Shown: positions 10,701 to 21,496 of the stretch, piece by piece
Numbering within the stretch: position 1 is the stretch's first letter
Layout: every line of letters begins with the position of its first letter
Origin: Ahaetulla prasina
Lineage: Eukaryota; Chordata; Lepidosauria; Squamata; Colubridae
Length of the DNA stretch: 64,000 bases
Direction of reading: 5' to 3'
NCBI RefSeq assembly: GCF_028640845.1
Contig: NC_080541.1
Coordinates: 161,022,502 to 161,086,501, forward strand
Notes under the pieces: model-generated
The model's input: the letters and a program-made list of their open reading frames with translations, nothing else
What the model was told of the DNA's origin: nothing
Database searches by the model: none
Position numbers and translations under genes: made by a program

Positions 10701-11872
10701 GGTGTTGGCAGGGGGGCAGAGGTCGACCTCGAGGCGCCTCCTTTGTGGGGTGCCACAGGGGTCGGTTCTCTCGCCTCTCCTGTTCAACATCTACATGAAG
10801 CCGCTGGGCGAGGTCATCAGTGGTTTTGGGGTGAGTTATCAACTGTACGCGGATGACACCCAGCTGTACATTTCCACCCCTGACCACCCCAATGTAGCTG
10901 TTGAAGTGTTGTCTCGGTGTGTGGAGGCCGTACGGGTCTGGATGGGGAGAAACAGGCTCAAGCTCAACCCCTCCAAGACTGAGTGGCTGTGGATGCCGGC
11001 ATCCCGGTACAGTCAGCTGCAACCGCGGCTGACTGTTGGAGGCAAATCATTGGCCCCAATGGAGAGGGTGCGCAATCTGGGGGTTCTCCTGGATGGACGG
11101 TTGTCTTTTGAAGATCACTTGGCGACCGTCTCCAGGAGAGCTTTTTACCAGGTCCGCCTGGTCCGCCAGTTGCGCCCCTTTCTAGACCGGGATGCCTTAT
11201 GCACGGTCACTCACGCCCTCGTCACTTCTCGCCTGGACTACTGTAACGCTCTCTACATGGGGCTCCCCTTGAGGTGCACCCAGAGACTTCAGTTAGTTCA
11301 GAATGCAGCTGCGCAGGTGATAGAGGGAGCCACTCATGGCTCCCATATAACACCGATCCTGCGCAGGCTGCACTGGCTACCTGTGGTTTTCCAAGTGCAC
11401 TTCAAGGTGTTGGTTACCACCTTTAAAGTGCTCCATGGCATAGGACCGGGATATCTTCGGGACCGCCTTCTGTTACCACATGCTTCCCACCGGCCAGTAC
11501 ACTCCCATAGAGAGGGCCTCCTCAGAGTGCCGTCAGCCAAACAGTGTAGGCTGGCGACCCCAGGGGGAGAGCCTTCTCTGTGGGGGCACCTACCCTCTGG
11601 AATGAGCTTCCCCCAGGACTTCGACAACTTCCTGACCTCCGGACCTTTCGCCGCGAGCTTAAAACATATCTATTCTTCCGAGCAGGACTGGCTTAATAGG
11701 GTTTTTAAACATGGATTTTATTGGGGTTTATTTTATATTCTGTATTGTATTTTAAATTTAGGCTTTTGGAATAAGTTTTTTAAATAGTGTTTTTATTGAA
11801 ATGTATTGTATTATTTTATCTGCCTGTTCACCGCCCCGAGTCCTTCGGGAGAAAGAGCAGTATAAAAATTAA

Positions 11873-11926
<54 letters not shown>
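7740..11926 (+). mobile_element. L2-like LINE, nearly full length
   Basis: The element consists of a 5' UTR (about 7740-8390), endonuclease and reverse-transcriptase coding sequence (8391-11787), a 3' UTR with the gagtccttcgggagaa hairpin-like tail, and an (ATT)n terminus. The flanks attgatca at 7732-7739 and 11927-11934 may be an 8-bp target duplication, although three of the bases overlap the ATT tail. At 4.2 kb, with only two clear coding lesions, it is a fairly young copy. The L2 assignment within the CR1/L2 superclade comes from protein motifs and tail type, not from a search. Confidence 0.85.
8391..11787 (+). pseudogene. L2-like LINE ORF2: AP endonuclease plus reverse transcriptase, two lesions
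   Basis: The first part (8391-9488) holds an apurinic-type endonuclease: LMLCNARSVVNK near 8884, the WLGIEGG region, GDFNLPSA near 9288 and the downstream SDHSLLRLDF at 9489. The stop TAG at 9486-9488 lies in the strongly conserved spot just before SDHS, so it is a nonsense mutation; the frame continues beyond it. The frame then shifts by one base near 10180-10190, and the reverse transcriptase follows: LSNYRPVSNL, FQSGFRPGYSTETAL, LLDLSVAFDTIDH, GVPQGSVLSPLLF and the catalytic YADD at 10846-10857. After it come the thumb and the C-terminal block (SRLDYCNALYMGL, LHWLPV). The frame ends at 11787. The enzyme would nick target DNA and copy its own RNA there; this copy cannot make a complete protein. 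Confidence 0.88.
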
Positions 11927-11929
<3 letters not shown>

Positions 11930-11930
11930 G
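11876..11930. repeat. (ATT)n microsatellite forming the LINE tail
   Basis: About eighteen ATT triplets follow the L2-like 3' end. Confidence 0.9.
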
Positions 11931-12178
11931 ATCACTTCACTGTTGCCACACTGGAGCTGAGGTTGATAGGGAGGAGGGATTTGAGATAGAGGGGTTTCTG
12001 TAGCCAAAACAAAATATTTTCTGTTGGGAATCAAGGACATTCTCACACCTGGTCAGAGGAAGGCAGAGTGATGCTATCAGTCCGTACTGTGATTGGAGGA
12101 TGTGACTAATTGTTTTGAGAAAGTAGAAAGTAGAAAAACTTAATTAGGTAAAAACTGCGGGAGAGTTGTTTTTCACCG

Positions 12179-12262
12179 AATAGGATAGGGTAGGGTAGGG
12201 TAGGGTAGGGTAGGATAGGATAGGATAGGATAGGATAGGACATAAAAGAAAAGATATGTGCC
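12179..12262 (-). mobile_element. CR1/L3-type LINE 3' end remnant with (TAGGG)/(TAGGA) tail
   Basis: On the minus strand, atcttttcttttatg, a motif from the L3-type 3' end, runs into pentamers TCCTA then CCCTA. It has the same layout as the ATTCT tails elsewhere, with the repeat unit mutated. Confidence 0.5.
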
Positions 12263-12309
12263 AATATGATATTTCCAATAAAGTTACTCTTTGAGGAATC
12301 TACCTGCCT

Positions 12310-15300
12310 CAAGTTTTGCTTGCTATGGATTTGCTTGGAACCCTGACACAGGATAGCTTTCTGTAGAAGTCTACAGACTTAAGTAGGCTCTTGATTGTAT
12401 TATATGATACCCTTGCCTTTTCTTCATTGGTGTTATCGGTTTTTATATTTTCTTGCCCCAGAGCAAAGGTACAAGGAATAGCTCTGTTTTAATTATTTTA
12501 TTAATTCCTAATCCAATCCCTGTTAAATCCCATTAAATAAATGCTTTCCTTTTTTTAATGCATTATCTTCAAGGCAAATAATTTTGTCAATTGTCATTCT
12601 TTGGGGATGTATAGAAGAGTTATGGTAAGATCCTACATGTTGGGCATAAGAATCCTGCTTGTGGGCAATGGTTATTAGAACCTCCAAAATGGTTTTCAAT
12701 TTGGCCACTGTAGTATTATGGAATAAGTAATTTAAGATTTCTTGTAAAGTCTGTTAAGTCATTTTTGTTTGTTAAAAGCTGTAGGCTTCGAACCAGTTCT
12801 AACTACTACCTGCATCCAGTATGTTTACTCTTAGATCTGTCAAGTTGGGATCCAAACCTCCTCTCCAACAGTTATAAAACCCTAGAGGCCCTGCATTTTC
12901 ATGTGTTTCAGAATATATATATAAAAAAATACTTAGCCAGAATTAAAGAGGAAAAACACCCTAAAACACATCAATATATAAATATTCATTTTTAGAACAA
13001 ATGCCAATCATACCAACTTATATCGGTCAGTATTTCTATTGCATCTACAAAAGGCCATTTGGAAGGTTGAAAGCAACAAAACAGGTCCTCCATCCAGTGT
13101 TTTAAATCTGGGCTGGTAGAGTTCCACCTGCCCCTCCCCCACTGCACATTATCAAGTTTGCTACATTCTGATACGCGCAAGCCTGATATATCCAAAGTTC
13201 ATTACAAATTGACATATTCCTAATTTTTTGGTACGTAATTGAGCCTTAAATTCGCATGTTTAAACTTTAATTCTCATCTCAAAATCTTATTAATAAAAAT
13301 ACAAATCTTAAACCAACACTAGACAACCAAAGACAAGCTCCAAATCAAATGGGTTAAAATGTATTTAAATGCATCACATCTTCAGTATTTTTATTAAATG
13401 ACATTATTTTTATTAAATGATAGCTTTTGGAGGGGGGAAAATTGGCTAATAAACATGAAATTTTTTGATGAATTAATATTTTAATATTGGAAGACACAAA
13501 TCCAACCATCTTTAAAACCTGAAGTACTGATAGAATATTCCAATACTTTCTTGAAAAGTTTGCAATACATTTTGAGGCTAGATAGAATGAATCCCAGCAT
13601 CTTCAGGTTTTCAGGCTATCAGATAAATAGAGTGGAGCAAATGCTGTACCTTCCTGTCACAAAGCTTTTAATTCCATTTATATGGCATATTTCTGTAAAA
13701 TTGTGTTGATGCTGGAGGCCAGTCAGCATAATGTAGAACAGTAAAAGAAAAAAGCTGTCAAGAGTTGTAAAAGACTGCTTTTTCTTAGAGAAAACTAATC
13801 TTAAAGTACATTGAAAAATAAGGGATAACGTTTCTGAAATCGATCCCAGGATAAGATGGTGATGATAAGATGGTGCTGAAAACATATTTTAAACATCTTC
13901 CTTTCCATTTTCAGTGGTGATAGCACATGTCCCCAAGACAAGTACTTTCTAGCCTCTCCCAAAAACATGTCTGTTCGATGCTTTCATTAGTTGAGGCCCC
14001 CAGGATTAAATGAGTCTGACTTGACCTTGTAAGAGTAAAGATGCTTTTCCTTACAATCTGAAGGCCAAAGTATGATATGCTTCCTTCTGGACACATTAAA
14101 ACTCTTCTTGTCTTCTCGTTCTCTCCTTTAGTTTAAGAACTAGGGACTCATTCACCTTGTTCAGCTCTCAGCTTGATTTTTAAGATTAACCTAAGCAAAC
14201 ACACACACCAAGGATTTTAGGTCTAGCAAAGAAAAATTCAGATCCAGCAATGATTTAGCCCAAAACACCTTACTGTTACAAGAAAGGAGTAAACACGCTT
14301 CATTGACCCTCTTCCATCTGAATTCCTCTCAACTGGATTCCCGGTAATTTTTGCAGAGTTGCTGCTTAGGGGGTGAGCAGAATGACAGAAGGTAAATTAT
14401 TTCTCTAATTCTTCTAGACATCTGAAACAAGAGAGGAGTTTAATCAGAATGACCTTCATTCCTTCTAGTGCTGTTATAACAACTGTGCAGTCATTTTAGG
14501 ATGGCTAATTCTGTATCTGTGCCTAGAGCTCTTCTGAATAATCCATAGTAAGCCTGGTGATGAGACGTGTGCTTGGAGGTAGCTTATATTTTACTGATAT
14601 TAAAATAGCTTAAGCAGAAGACTAAAATGATCCCAAGGCTAATCAAAGCTTTGAGGCTCAGCATGGACTAAGCTTTGTAGCCCTCTTGTCAAAACAATGT
14701 CTGCTATCTCAACCTGGATTGTCAAAGAGATGTCATTGAGGGTCTGTTCCTCAGCATGCTTAATCCAGGCAGTCAATCCTTAGGGTGCTACTGACAGTGT
14801 GTTGTCACACCAACAATTGAATCAAGTCACCAATTGGGAAACGGAAGCCCTGCTTACATCCTCCAGAAAGTGCCTGGCAAGCCATGAGTTTTAGCACCAG
14901 AAGACCAGTAAATTTTTATTTGCTCATGCAGGCACGTTCTGGATTACTAGACTCTGGCACTGAGTTTTGCATTACAGAGGTTTGTATTTCCAGATATATT
15001 TACTTTCCAGCTCTTATCACTGTTTTTGGAGGACTAAATACACAAAATAAGAGAGATGTGTTTAGCATTATCAGAAAATGACTGCCTAGTTGGAATAGGT
15101 ATGTTTGACAGGATCTAATCCCCTGGAATTTAACTTATCCCCTGAAAAGTAGATAATTAAGTCAACTAATTCTTTTCTGGTGTTCCCATCACTCTTATTG
15201 ATCCAGTTACATGTGTTGTGGGAATGGAAATACAATACAGTAAATCATTTTCAGTAAATCGTTCTCATGATATAATGGGAAACTAGAAATGGATTTTTAC

Positions 15301-15538
15301 CTTAGAATTGTTGGGCTAAATGATAACTAAGTTCACACATCACCCAAGATGTAATGGCTTGTTAGGTATCATATTGGTGAACTCACAAATTGTGACTCGG
15401 TATCTTTCTCAACCTAAGAGCTTCAGCTCCCTAACTTTTCTACATAATATTGTCCTTTTTGACAATTCCAGTTTTTTAAGTCCACATGCCAAAGGCCTTC
15501 AGAGAGAAGGAAGACTGCAGTTAGCATAATAAGCTAAC
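12310..15538. other. Unique intergenic sequence, no gene or repeat recognised
   Basis: This is AT-rich single-copy-looking DNA. The short open frames on both strands lack motifs and splice-site support. Confidence 0.5.
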
Positions 15539-15743
15539 CTTGGACTCAGCAATCATCCCCTCTCTTGTCTTTTTAATTGTTTTCTCCATGTCGTCTATAA
15601 CCAACCTGAAATAATAGCTGTAGACTACAAAAGGGATCAGTGGGAAAAAGGACAAGAAAAGCCATAACGGGTACTCGGGCGTCTCAATTTGGTTGGAACT
15701 GCTAATGTACCTCCATTTCTGGGTATGGCTTAACAAACCTAAT
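15539..15743 (-). CDS. Candidate internal exon of an unrecognised membrane protein
   Basis: On the minus strand a pyrimidine-rich acceptor (cctttcttttag) precedes base 15743, and a CCAAG|GTTAGC donor follows base 15539. The 205 nt between them stay open for 68 codons plus one base. The frame begins LGLLSHTQKWRYISSSNQIE, then has one hydrophobic helix (PLWLFLSFFP...VVYSYYF) followed by a charged, helical stretch (RLVIDDMEKTIKKTREGM...). Exit phase is 0. The composition, a helix followed by an amphipathic basic/acidic segment with good splice sites at both ends, looks coding rather than random. I do not recognise the protein and found no partner exons. A chance open frame or a pseudo-exon remains possible. 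Confidence 0.45.
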
Positions 15744-16044
15744 CTAAAAGAAAGGAATCAATAGGCAAACCAACTTTATTGACACATCCTGTGCATGGCG
15801 AGATAAAAATACTCTCCATTAGGAAATGTTTCGCTCAGACAGAGCTTGTATGTGCCTAAACTTGGAGGCACTTTCTCAATGCAACAACTGTTAAAATAAG
15901 TCCATGAAAAGCCACTCCTAACTTGACTGGGAAAATTTAATCCAACAAATGTAAAGAGACTTTTGTGATTTATGGCATGATCCTCTGTGCTATTAAATTC
16001 CTCTCACATTGTTCTCCTGGAGACATAGAATCCAACCTTCACAT

Positions 16045-16661
16045 TGTTGTGACCCAGGCCCAAGTAGGTAGTAGGAAACTCAGTCTGTGTAAAAACAAAC
16101 AAACTTTATTAGAACAGCTGAGAATTAATTCATTCTCAGCATAGTCCAACTAAATTAAAGTAAATTCCTCTCAACACAGTTCCTCAGTCCTATCACCAAC
16201 TTTGGTCCAATTAGGCAAACTGCCAAATGCCATTCTTGGCAAAAGTTCAGAAGACACAGATTTATGAAACAAATGCAACAAGACAAAGCTATCAATGTTG
16301 TTTTCCGGCAAAGAGTCCAAATGCCGTCGCTGGTCTTTTAAACTTTATGGGAGGGGCCAATCATCTCTTGGCCCTACTCCCAAGTCATCCTCTTTGCTTT
16401 AACTGCTTTTGCCTTCTGGCAGCTCTTCTCATGCATGCATTAGGAACAGGCTCCTCCTGTTTCTCTGCCTCACTACTGTCAGCCTCTGGAGGCTCTGGAG
16501 TCCGCACCCCACTCCCCGATGGCCCTGGCCCCACCTCTGCCTCTGTCACAGAGCCCTCATCCAGGCTTTCCCCAGCCTCCAGGACTGGCCCATGCTCTTC
16601 CTCAGCCTCATCTCTGTCTGACTCTGTTGCTAGCTCCGCAGGCTGCTGGCGGACCACAACA
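16045..16661 (-). mobile_element. Solo LTR with 5-bp target duplication
   Basis: The 617-bp element starts TGTTGTGACCC and ends GGACCACAACA, giving perfect TGTTGTG/CACAACA termini. It is flanked by cacat at 16040-16044 and at 16662-16666. The poly(A) signal AATAAA is on the minus strand (from ctttatt near 16103), so U3-R-U5 run leftward. No internal retroviral or Gypsy-type sequence flanks it, as expected after LTR-LTR recombination. The family is not identified. The open frames inside are not genes. Confidence 0.85.
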
Positions 16662-16844
16662 CACATTATACACAATGGGTATTTTAATGGTGATGTCACT
16701 GGGGGTTATTATTACCTAACTAACCATGTCTCATTCAAGTAGTAATGTCATATTGCATGGTGTGCGTGCTGAACAGCAGCATATCAGTAATTACATAAGG
16801 TAGCGAATATCTATATGCATTGGTGTCCATTAACAGGAAGGGTG

Positions 16845-16860
16845 GGAGGGAGGGAGGGAG
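16845..16860. repeat. (GGGA)n purine run
   Basis: A short GGGA tetramer repeat. Confidence 0.7.
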
Positions 16861-17142
16861 CTTTTCCTGTAGCTCTCGGCTAGCTCAGCCACAGTTGTGT
16901 CAGACGTCGTGAGAAGAAACAAGCCAACTTGGTACTGTGCTCAATAGAAGCTTTCAGTCAATGCATAGAAAAGCTCTCTGTTCAAAGGGCAGACACGAAA
17001 GGCTTTCAGTCACCATGGTTATGTCCTCCAGTTCTCTGGGGAAGAAAGCCGGCAGCAAGATTAAACAGCATTGATCGTGACCAGCTTCACTCAGCCCACA
17101 CGCTACTGAAACAAGCTGGATCATAGGAGCTGACAGCAAGTA

Positions 17143-17562
17143 CAGGCGCTCCTTGACTTATGACTACAATCAAGCTCACAATTTCAGTCATACATCGTGA
17201 GAGGGTATAAAGCAGGTCACGTGAGCATGCCCAAGTTCACCTTTTTTACGTCAGTCATTACGTGAACACAGCGATTGTAAAGTGAATGTTGCAGCTATTA
17301 AACAGACATTGTTCACTATGAGTTGATTTTTTTTTGCTGGGAGTAAATGCCAGTTTCTGGCAAAAAAAAATAATGTCATAAATCACGGTCACAGGGGCTG
17401 CAGGGTGCTGCAAATGTCCATAATGCAGTTTGGTTGCCAAGTGGCCAGAATGTGGTCATGTGACCATAAGGGGTGGCCATCAGAACGTCGAATCCCTTTT
17501 TCGGGGTCTGTCATAAATTTGATTGGTTGCTAAGCAACCAGTCGTAAGTCAAGGACTACCTG
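17143..17562. mobile_element. TA-flanked TIR element (Tigger/mariner-like, non-autonomous)
   Basis: The termini CAGGCGCTCCTTGACTTA and TAAGTCAAGGACTACCTG are inverted repeats flanked by TA on both sides. The class is inferred from the TA duplication. At least eight other copies or fragments occur in this window (20397, 22310, 34518, 48858, 49787, 55588, 57771 and 63248). No transposase is encoded. Confidence 0.75.
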
Positions 17563-17633
17563 TATCAAAATACCAGTGTGGATGAATGTGGGCAAAGGGT
17601 CTCCATCCTACAAGCAAGGGTATGAAACTCATC

Positions 17634-17899
17634 TACCCTGTTTCCCTTAAATTAAAATAAGACATCCCCTGATAATAAGCCCAATTGGGCTTTTGAGCGC
17701 ATGCACTAAAATACCCACCCCTGAAAATAAGCCTTCCCTGAAAATATTTAAATGCATGCGCAGCCGGTCCCCGCCATTTCCTCTGGTTTTCTCCATGTGT
17801 CCCAAAATAATAATAAGACCTCCCTGAAAATAAGGCCAAGTGCTTATTTCGGGGTTCAAAAAATATAAGACAGGGTCTTATTTTTGGGGAAACACGGTA
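17634..17899. mobile_element. TIR MITE with TACCSTGTTTCCC ends
   Basis: The left end taccctgtttccc and right end gggaaacacggta are inverted repeats. Internal blocks aataagac.../...gtcttatt are also inverted. No coding capacity is seen. Confidence 0.75.
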
Positions 17900-18240
17900 G
17901 TAGAAGTGGAAGCAATGCAATGACCTCAAAATGTTTCAGATTTTATCCAGGAAAAGCAAGGTGTAAAGTCTTTCTTAAGTGGAGTTTCAGGAGCCTCGGG
18001 TTCTCCAAGAGGTCACTACAATTTCCATGAGAGATTATCATTAAAAACCAACTTTAAAAAACCCAGAAAACTTTGCACACTGTGGTTTGCTATAATGGGA
18101 ACACTGCAACTCATTGATCATGCTAATGTACGTTGAGCTGTGGATATAATTATATTTAGGCAGGAGTTCCCTCAGGCCTGAAAATTGTTTTAAAGGTTCC
18201 TCCAGGAAAAAAAAATGATTGCAAAAGGCTGCCTCTACAA

Positions 18241-18311
18241 CAGGGGTGGGCAACTATGGCAATTTTAGGACTATGGACTTCAACTCCCAGAATTCCAGAG
18301 CAGGCATAGAA
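18241..18311 (+). mobile_element. hAT palindromic MITE, half copy
   Basis: It starts CAGGGGTGGGCAACTATGG and carries the ttcaactcccagaattcc core shared with the elements at 25841, 41403 and 32558. The second arm is missing. Confidence 0.65.
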
Positions 18312-18498
18312 GTACCTATCTGGGCTGCAAAAATGCCGAGAATCAAGAGAAGACAGCAAAGCTTTGTTTGGTTTTAGCTAAGTGGTTTATTAAAGCCAAG
18401 CCATTGTGGTTTCTGGTGTTAATATGGTTTGTAAAAAGTAATGTATATTCAATCAATAAACTGGGATTAAGCAAACTATGACTATGTATTGCATATAC

Positions 18499-19180
18499 CA
18501 GTGATGGCTAACCTTTTTGCCATCGCATGCCAGGAGGGGGGTGGGGGGTCACGTGCGCACGCTCCCACAGCCATAGTTCTATGCTATCTCCACCCCCGCG
18601 CATGCATGTGTGATTCGCCCCCCAGCTCCTGGCACGCGATGGCCCTGTAGGCCTGTTTTTCTCTCTCATCTGACTCCAGAGCCTCTATGAATCTAGGGAA
18701 GGTGAAAACAGCCTTCCCCACTCCCTCCTGATGCCCGCCGGAGGCCAGAAACAGCCTGTTTACCAACTTCCAGTTGGACAGGAAATGATGTTTTTTTGCT
18801 CTCTCCAGCCTCCAGAGACTCCTAGAGAGGCTTTGGAGGCTGGGGACAGCAAAAAACATCACTTCCTGTCCAACCGGAAGTTGGTAAACGGGCCGTTTCT
18901 GGCCTCCAAAGGGTCTGGGGAGTGGGGAAAGGCCATTTTCGCCCTCCCCAGACTCATAGAGAGGCTCTGGAGCCAGGTGAGAGGGAAAAATGGGCCTTTC
19001 CAAACACCACCAGGCCCTCCGGAAGCAGGAAACAGCCTGTTTCCCTACTTCTGGTGGACCCAGAAGGCCTGAAAATCAGCTGGCCAGTGTACACATATGC
19101 ACCAGAGCTGAGCTCGTGTTCTCACTGATACGGCTACGCGTGCCACCTGTGGCACGCGTGCTATAGGTTCACCATCACGG
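18499..19180. mobile_element. Non-autonomous hAT element with perfect 8-bp target duplication
   Basis: The ends are CAGTGATGGCTAACC and AGGTTCACCATCACGG. The flanks are identical: gcatatac at 18491-18498 and 19181-19188. The 682-bp body holds inverted, repeated blocks such as ccagaaacagcctgttt, so it could fold on itself. It belongs to the same family as 7053-7461. No transposase is present. Confidence 0.9.
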
Positions 19181-19224
19181 GCATATACAGTGTTTTGGTT
19201 TGGTTTTTTCTTTTTTGCAAAAGT

Positions 19225-19470
19225 GTGTTTTTATTAGATGTTTTTTATCCTACCTTTATTATTTTTGTATAACTAACACAAGGCGGTGAACATACCTAAT
19301 ACTCCTTGATCCTCCTGTTGCACCCCCACTCCAGCAACAACCCTGTAAGGTGGATTGGGCCGAGAGAGAGTGACAGGCCCAAGATCATCCATCTGGCTTT
19401 CATGCCTAAGGCGAGACTACAACTCACAGTCTCCTGGTTTCCAGATCAGTACTTTTCATTATCATATCTT
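19225..19470 (-). mobile_element. Old MIR/CORE-like SINE
   Basis: On the minus strand it shows ctttgggccag-like text (here ggatgatcttgggcctgtc), then accttacagggttgttgctgg and a ggcaggataaaa-like tail. The same layout is at 58345-58590. It is diverged. The family assignment rests on the general pattern only. Confidence 0.5.
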
Positions 19471-20396
19471 CCCATCACCAGATGAACAAGCAGATTTAGA
19501 AACTATAGTTTAGCAGCTCTGTAAAGTACCCTGAAAAGGTTAATGTTTAAAGTAAGTTAGCTTTTAAAATTAATGTTCTTGATAATGCAGCCACCCAAGG
19601 CCAATTAAGTAGCAGTTGGAGCATGCAGAGAAAGAGGCAACCTTTAGTAAACGCTGCCAGCTCTTGGGTATTTTAAAGACTGTAATATAGAAAAGAAAAA
19701 TAATTCTGTTTTAGGAACCTCTAATTGTTTTGTACTATCTTTACATAGCTCAAGAATTTAATTGGGCTGAACGGGCTTAGAAATCCAACTAAAATGCCAG
19801 TTAAATTCCCATTATAGTTTCCATTTCCCTCCCCCCCATCGACTTAAAGTCGTCTCCATTTTCAGTTTCCTACTGAACAGTTGTGCTATCTTCTGAACCT
19901 TAATTGAAAGTTAGTGTTTTCCCTCCAGGAGAAGCCAGCTGAAAACTGCAGCTAAAAAAAATCCCTCTTACAAAAAGTATTTGTGGATGCAGGATCACTA
20001 GAAACATTCAGGATAATGAAGACAGAGGGGGAAAAAATATATTCAGTAACACTAAGAAACTTTCTAAGGCAGCAAGAAAAAAACTTTGATCAAAAATATC
20101 CTGAAGTCAGGTATGCTGGGATCTATAGCTCTCCGAGCTAAAGTGAAAGAAAGGTCTACCCCAGTGATGTACCCATCATTTTATCAGAGTTTCCCTCCAT
20201 TCTTATTACCGGTAATTGGATGAAAAAAAATGGTGGAAAAAATATATAAAGTGTTTCCTTGTACCAACCTCTCTCCAGCAGTCTGGGTCTCCCTGGTTGG
20301 TTGTGCTTCTATTCAGTCCCAAGAAGACATCCTTCCTTTGGGCATTTTCAAATTAGGAAACGGAAGAACTGGGGAGGCTGCAAACTGGAAGAAATT

Positions 20397-20772
20397 AACT
20401 CCTTGACTTACAACAGTTCATTTAGTGACTTCAACGTTACAATGAAACTGAAAAAAAGTGACCATTTTTCATACTTAATGACCTTTGTAGCAAGCCCCAG
20501 GATCATGTGTTCAAAAACCAGATACTTAGCTACTGGTTCATAGTTATGACCATTGCTATGTCCCAACATCATGTTTTACAGCCTTTTGACCAGCAAAATC
20601 AATGGGGAAGTCAGATTCACTTAACAACCAGGTTACTAACTTATCAACTGCAGCGATTCACTTAACAACTATGGCAAGAAAGGTCATAAAATGGGGCAAA
20701 ACTCACTTAACAAATGTCTCAGTTAACAACAGAAATTGGGGCTCAATTGCAGTTATAAATCGAGGACTACCG
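20397..20772. mobile_element. TA-flanked TIR element (Tigger-like)
   Basis: The left end ctccttgacttacaacagttcatttag and right end aaatcgaggactaccg followed by TA match the family at 17143. The left terminus is eroded. Confidence 0.65.
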
Positions 20773-21496
20773 TATTGCAACAAAGCACCCAATCTGAAGT
20801 AAGTCTAACTCCTGGAAATCCTGTAGAAAGTAGAAGGGGACAAAAACAATAGGACACTATAAAACAGATCTGAGCTCAGAGTTAACCTTTAGCAGGGTCC
20901 AATCTCATTTTTTGTGACTTTAACAAGCAGATATGCAAATAAGGACAAATCGGGTTTAGATTTCCTCCCCATTATGTTCAACCTATTTGTTTGCAATTCT
21001 TCCCTGGTAGAGTAATTTTTGCATGTCAGCAAAAATTGCAGCATGGTTAATACCATTTTTAAAGGGAAAAAATGGGTGTGCCCTACAAAGAAAATTGCTA
21101 ATCTGTGTCTTTAAATGAAGAGCCCTAAAAAGTTGGAGCTATGTTTTGCAATACTTTAAGGGAAGCAGAGCAGAAATTATATATTTTCTCTCTCCATCCT
21201 GGGCATGGTTAAAGGAGGAGATAATATATATACTACACAGCTTCGTGCATCTATGTTCTGGGGAAATACAATAATGTGTTGCTTTTAGTAGCTGAAGAAG
21301 TATAGCTGCCCTGAATAATAAATAATAGAAAACCTTTGAAAATCAAGCCACGATACAGAGCTGTAATTAACCTGTCTGCTTTTTAAATGCAAATAAATAA
21401 CCCATGAGTAAAAATCAAAGGAAATATGCAATATTATAGCAATAGTCCTCTCCTAGCAGCTCACAGTAAGAGAGATGATTTTTTATGATATATTAG

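Noticed and set aside
12185..12222. Telomere-like repeat (TAGGG)n
   Set aside because: The unit is five bases, not TTAGGG, and it directly follows a LINE 3' motif, so it is a LINE-seeded microsatellite.
16227..16742. 171-codon open frame on the plus strand
   Set aside because: It overlaps and runs past the solo LTR, has Ser/Pro-rich low complexity and no family match.
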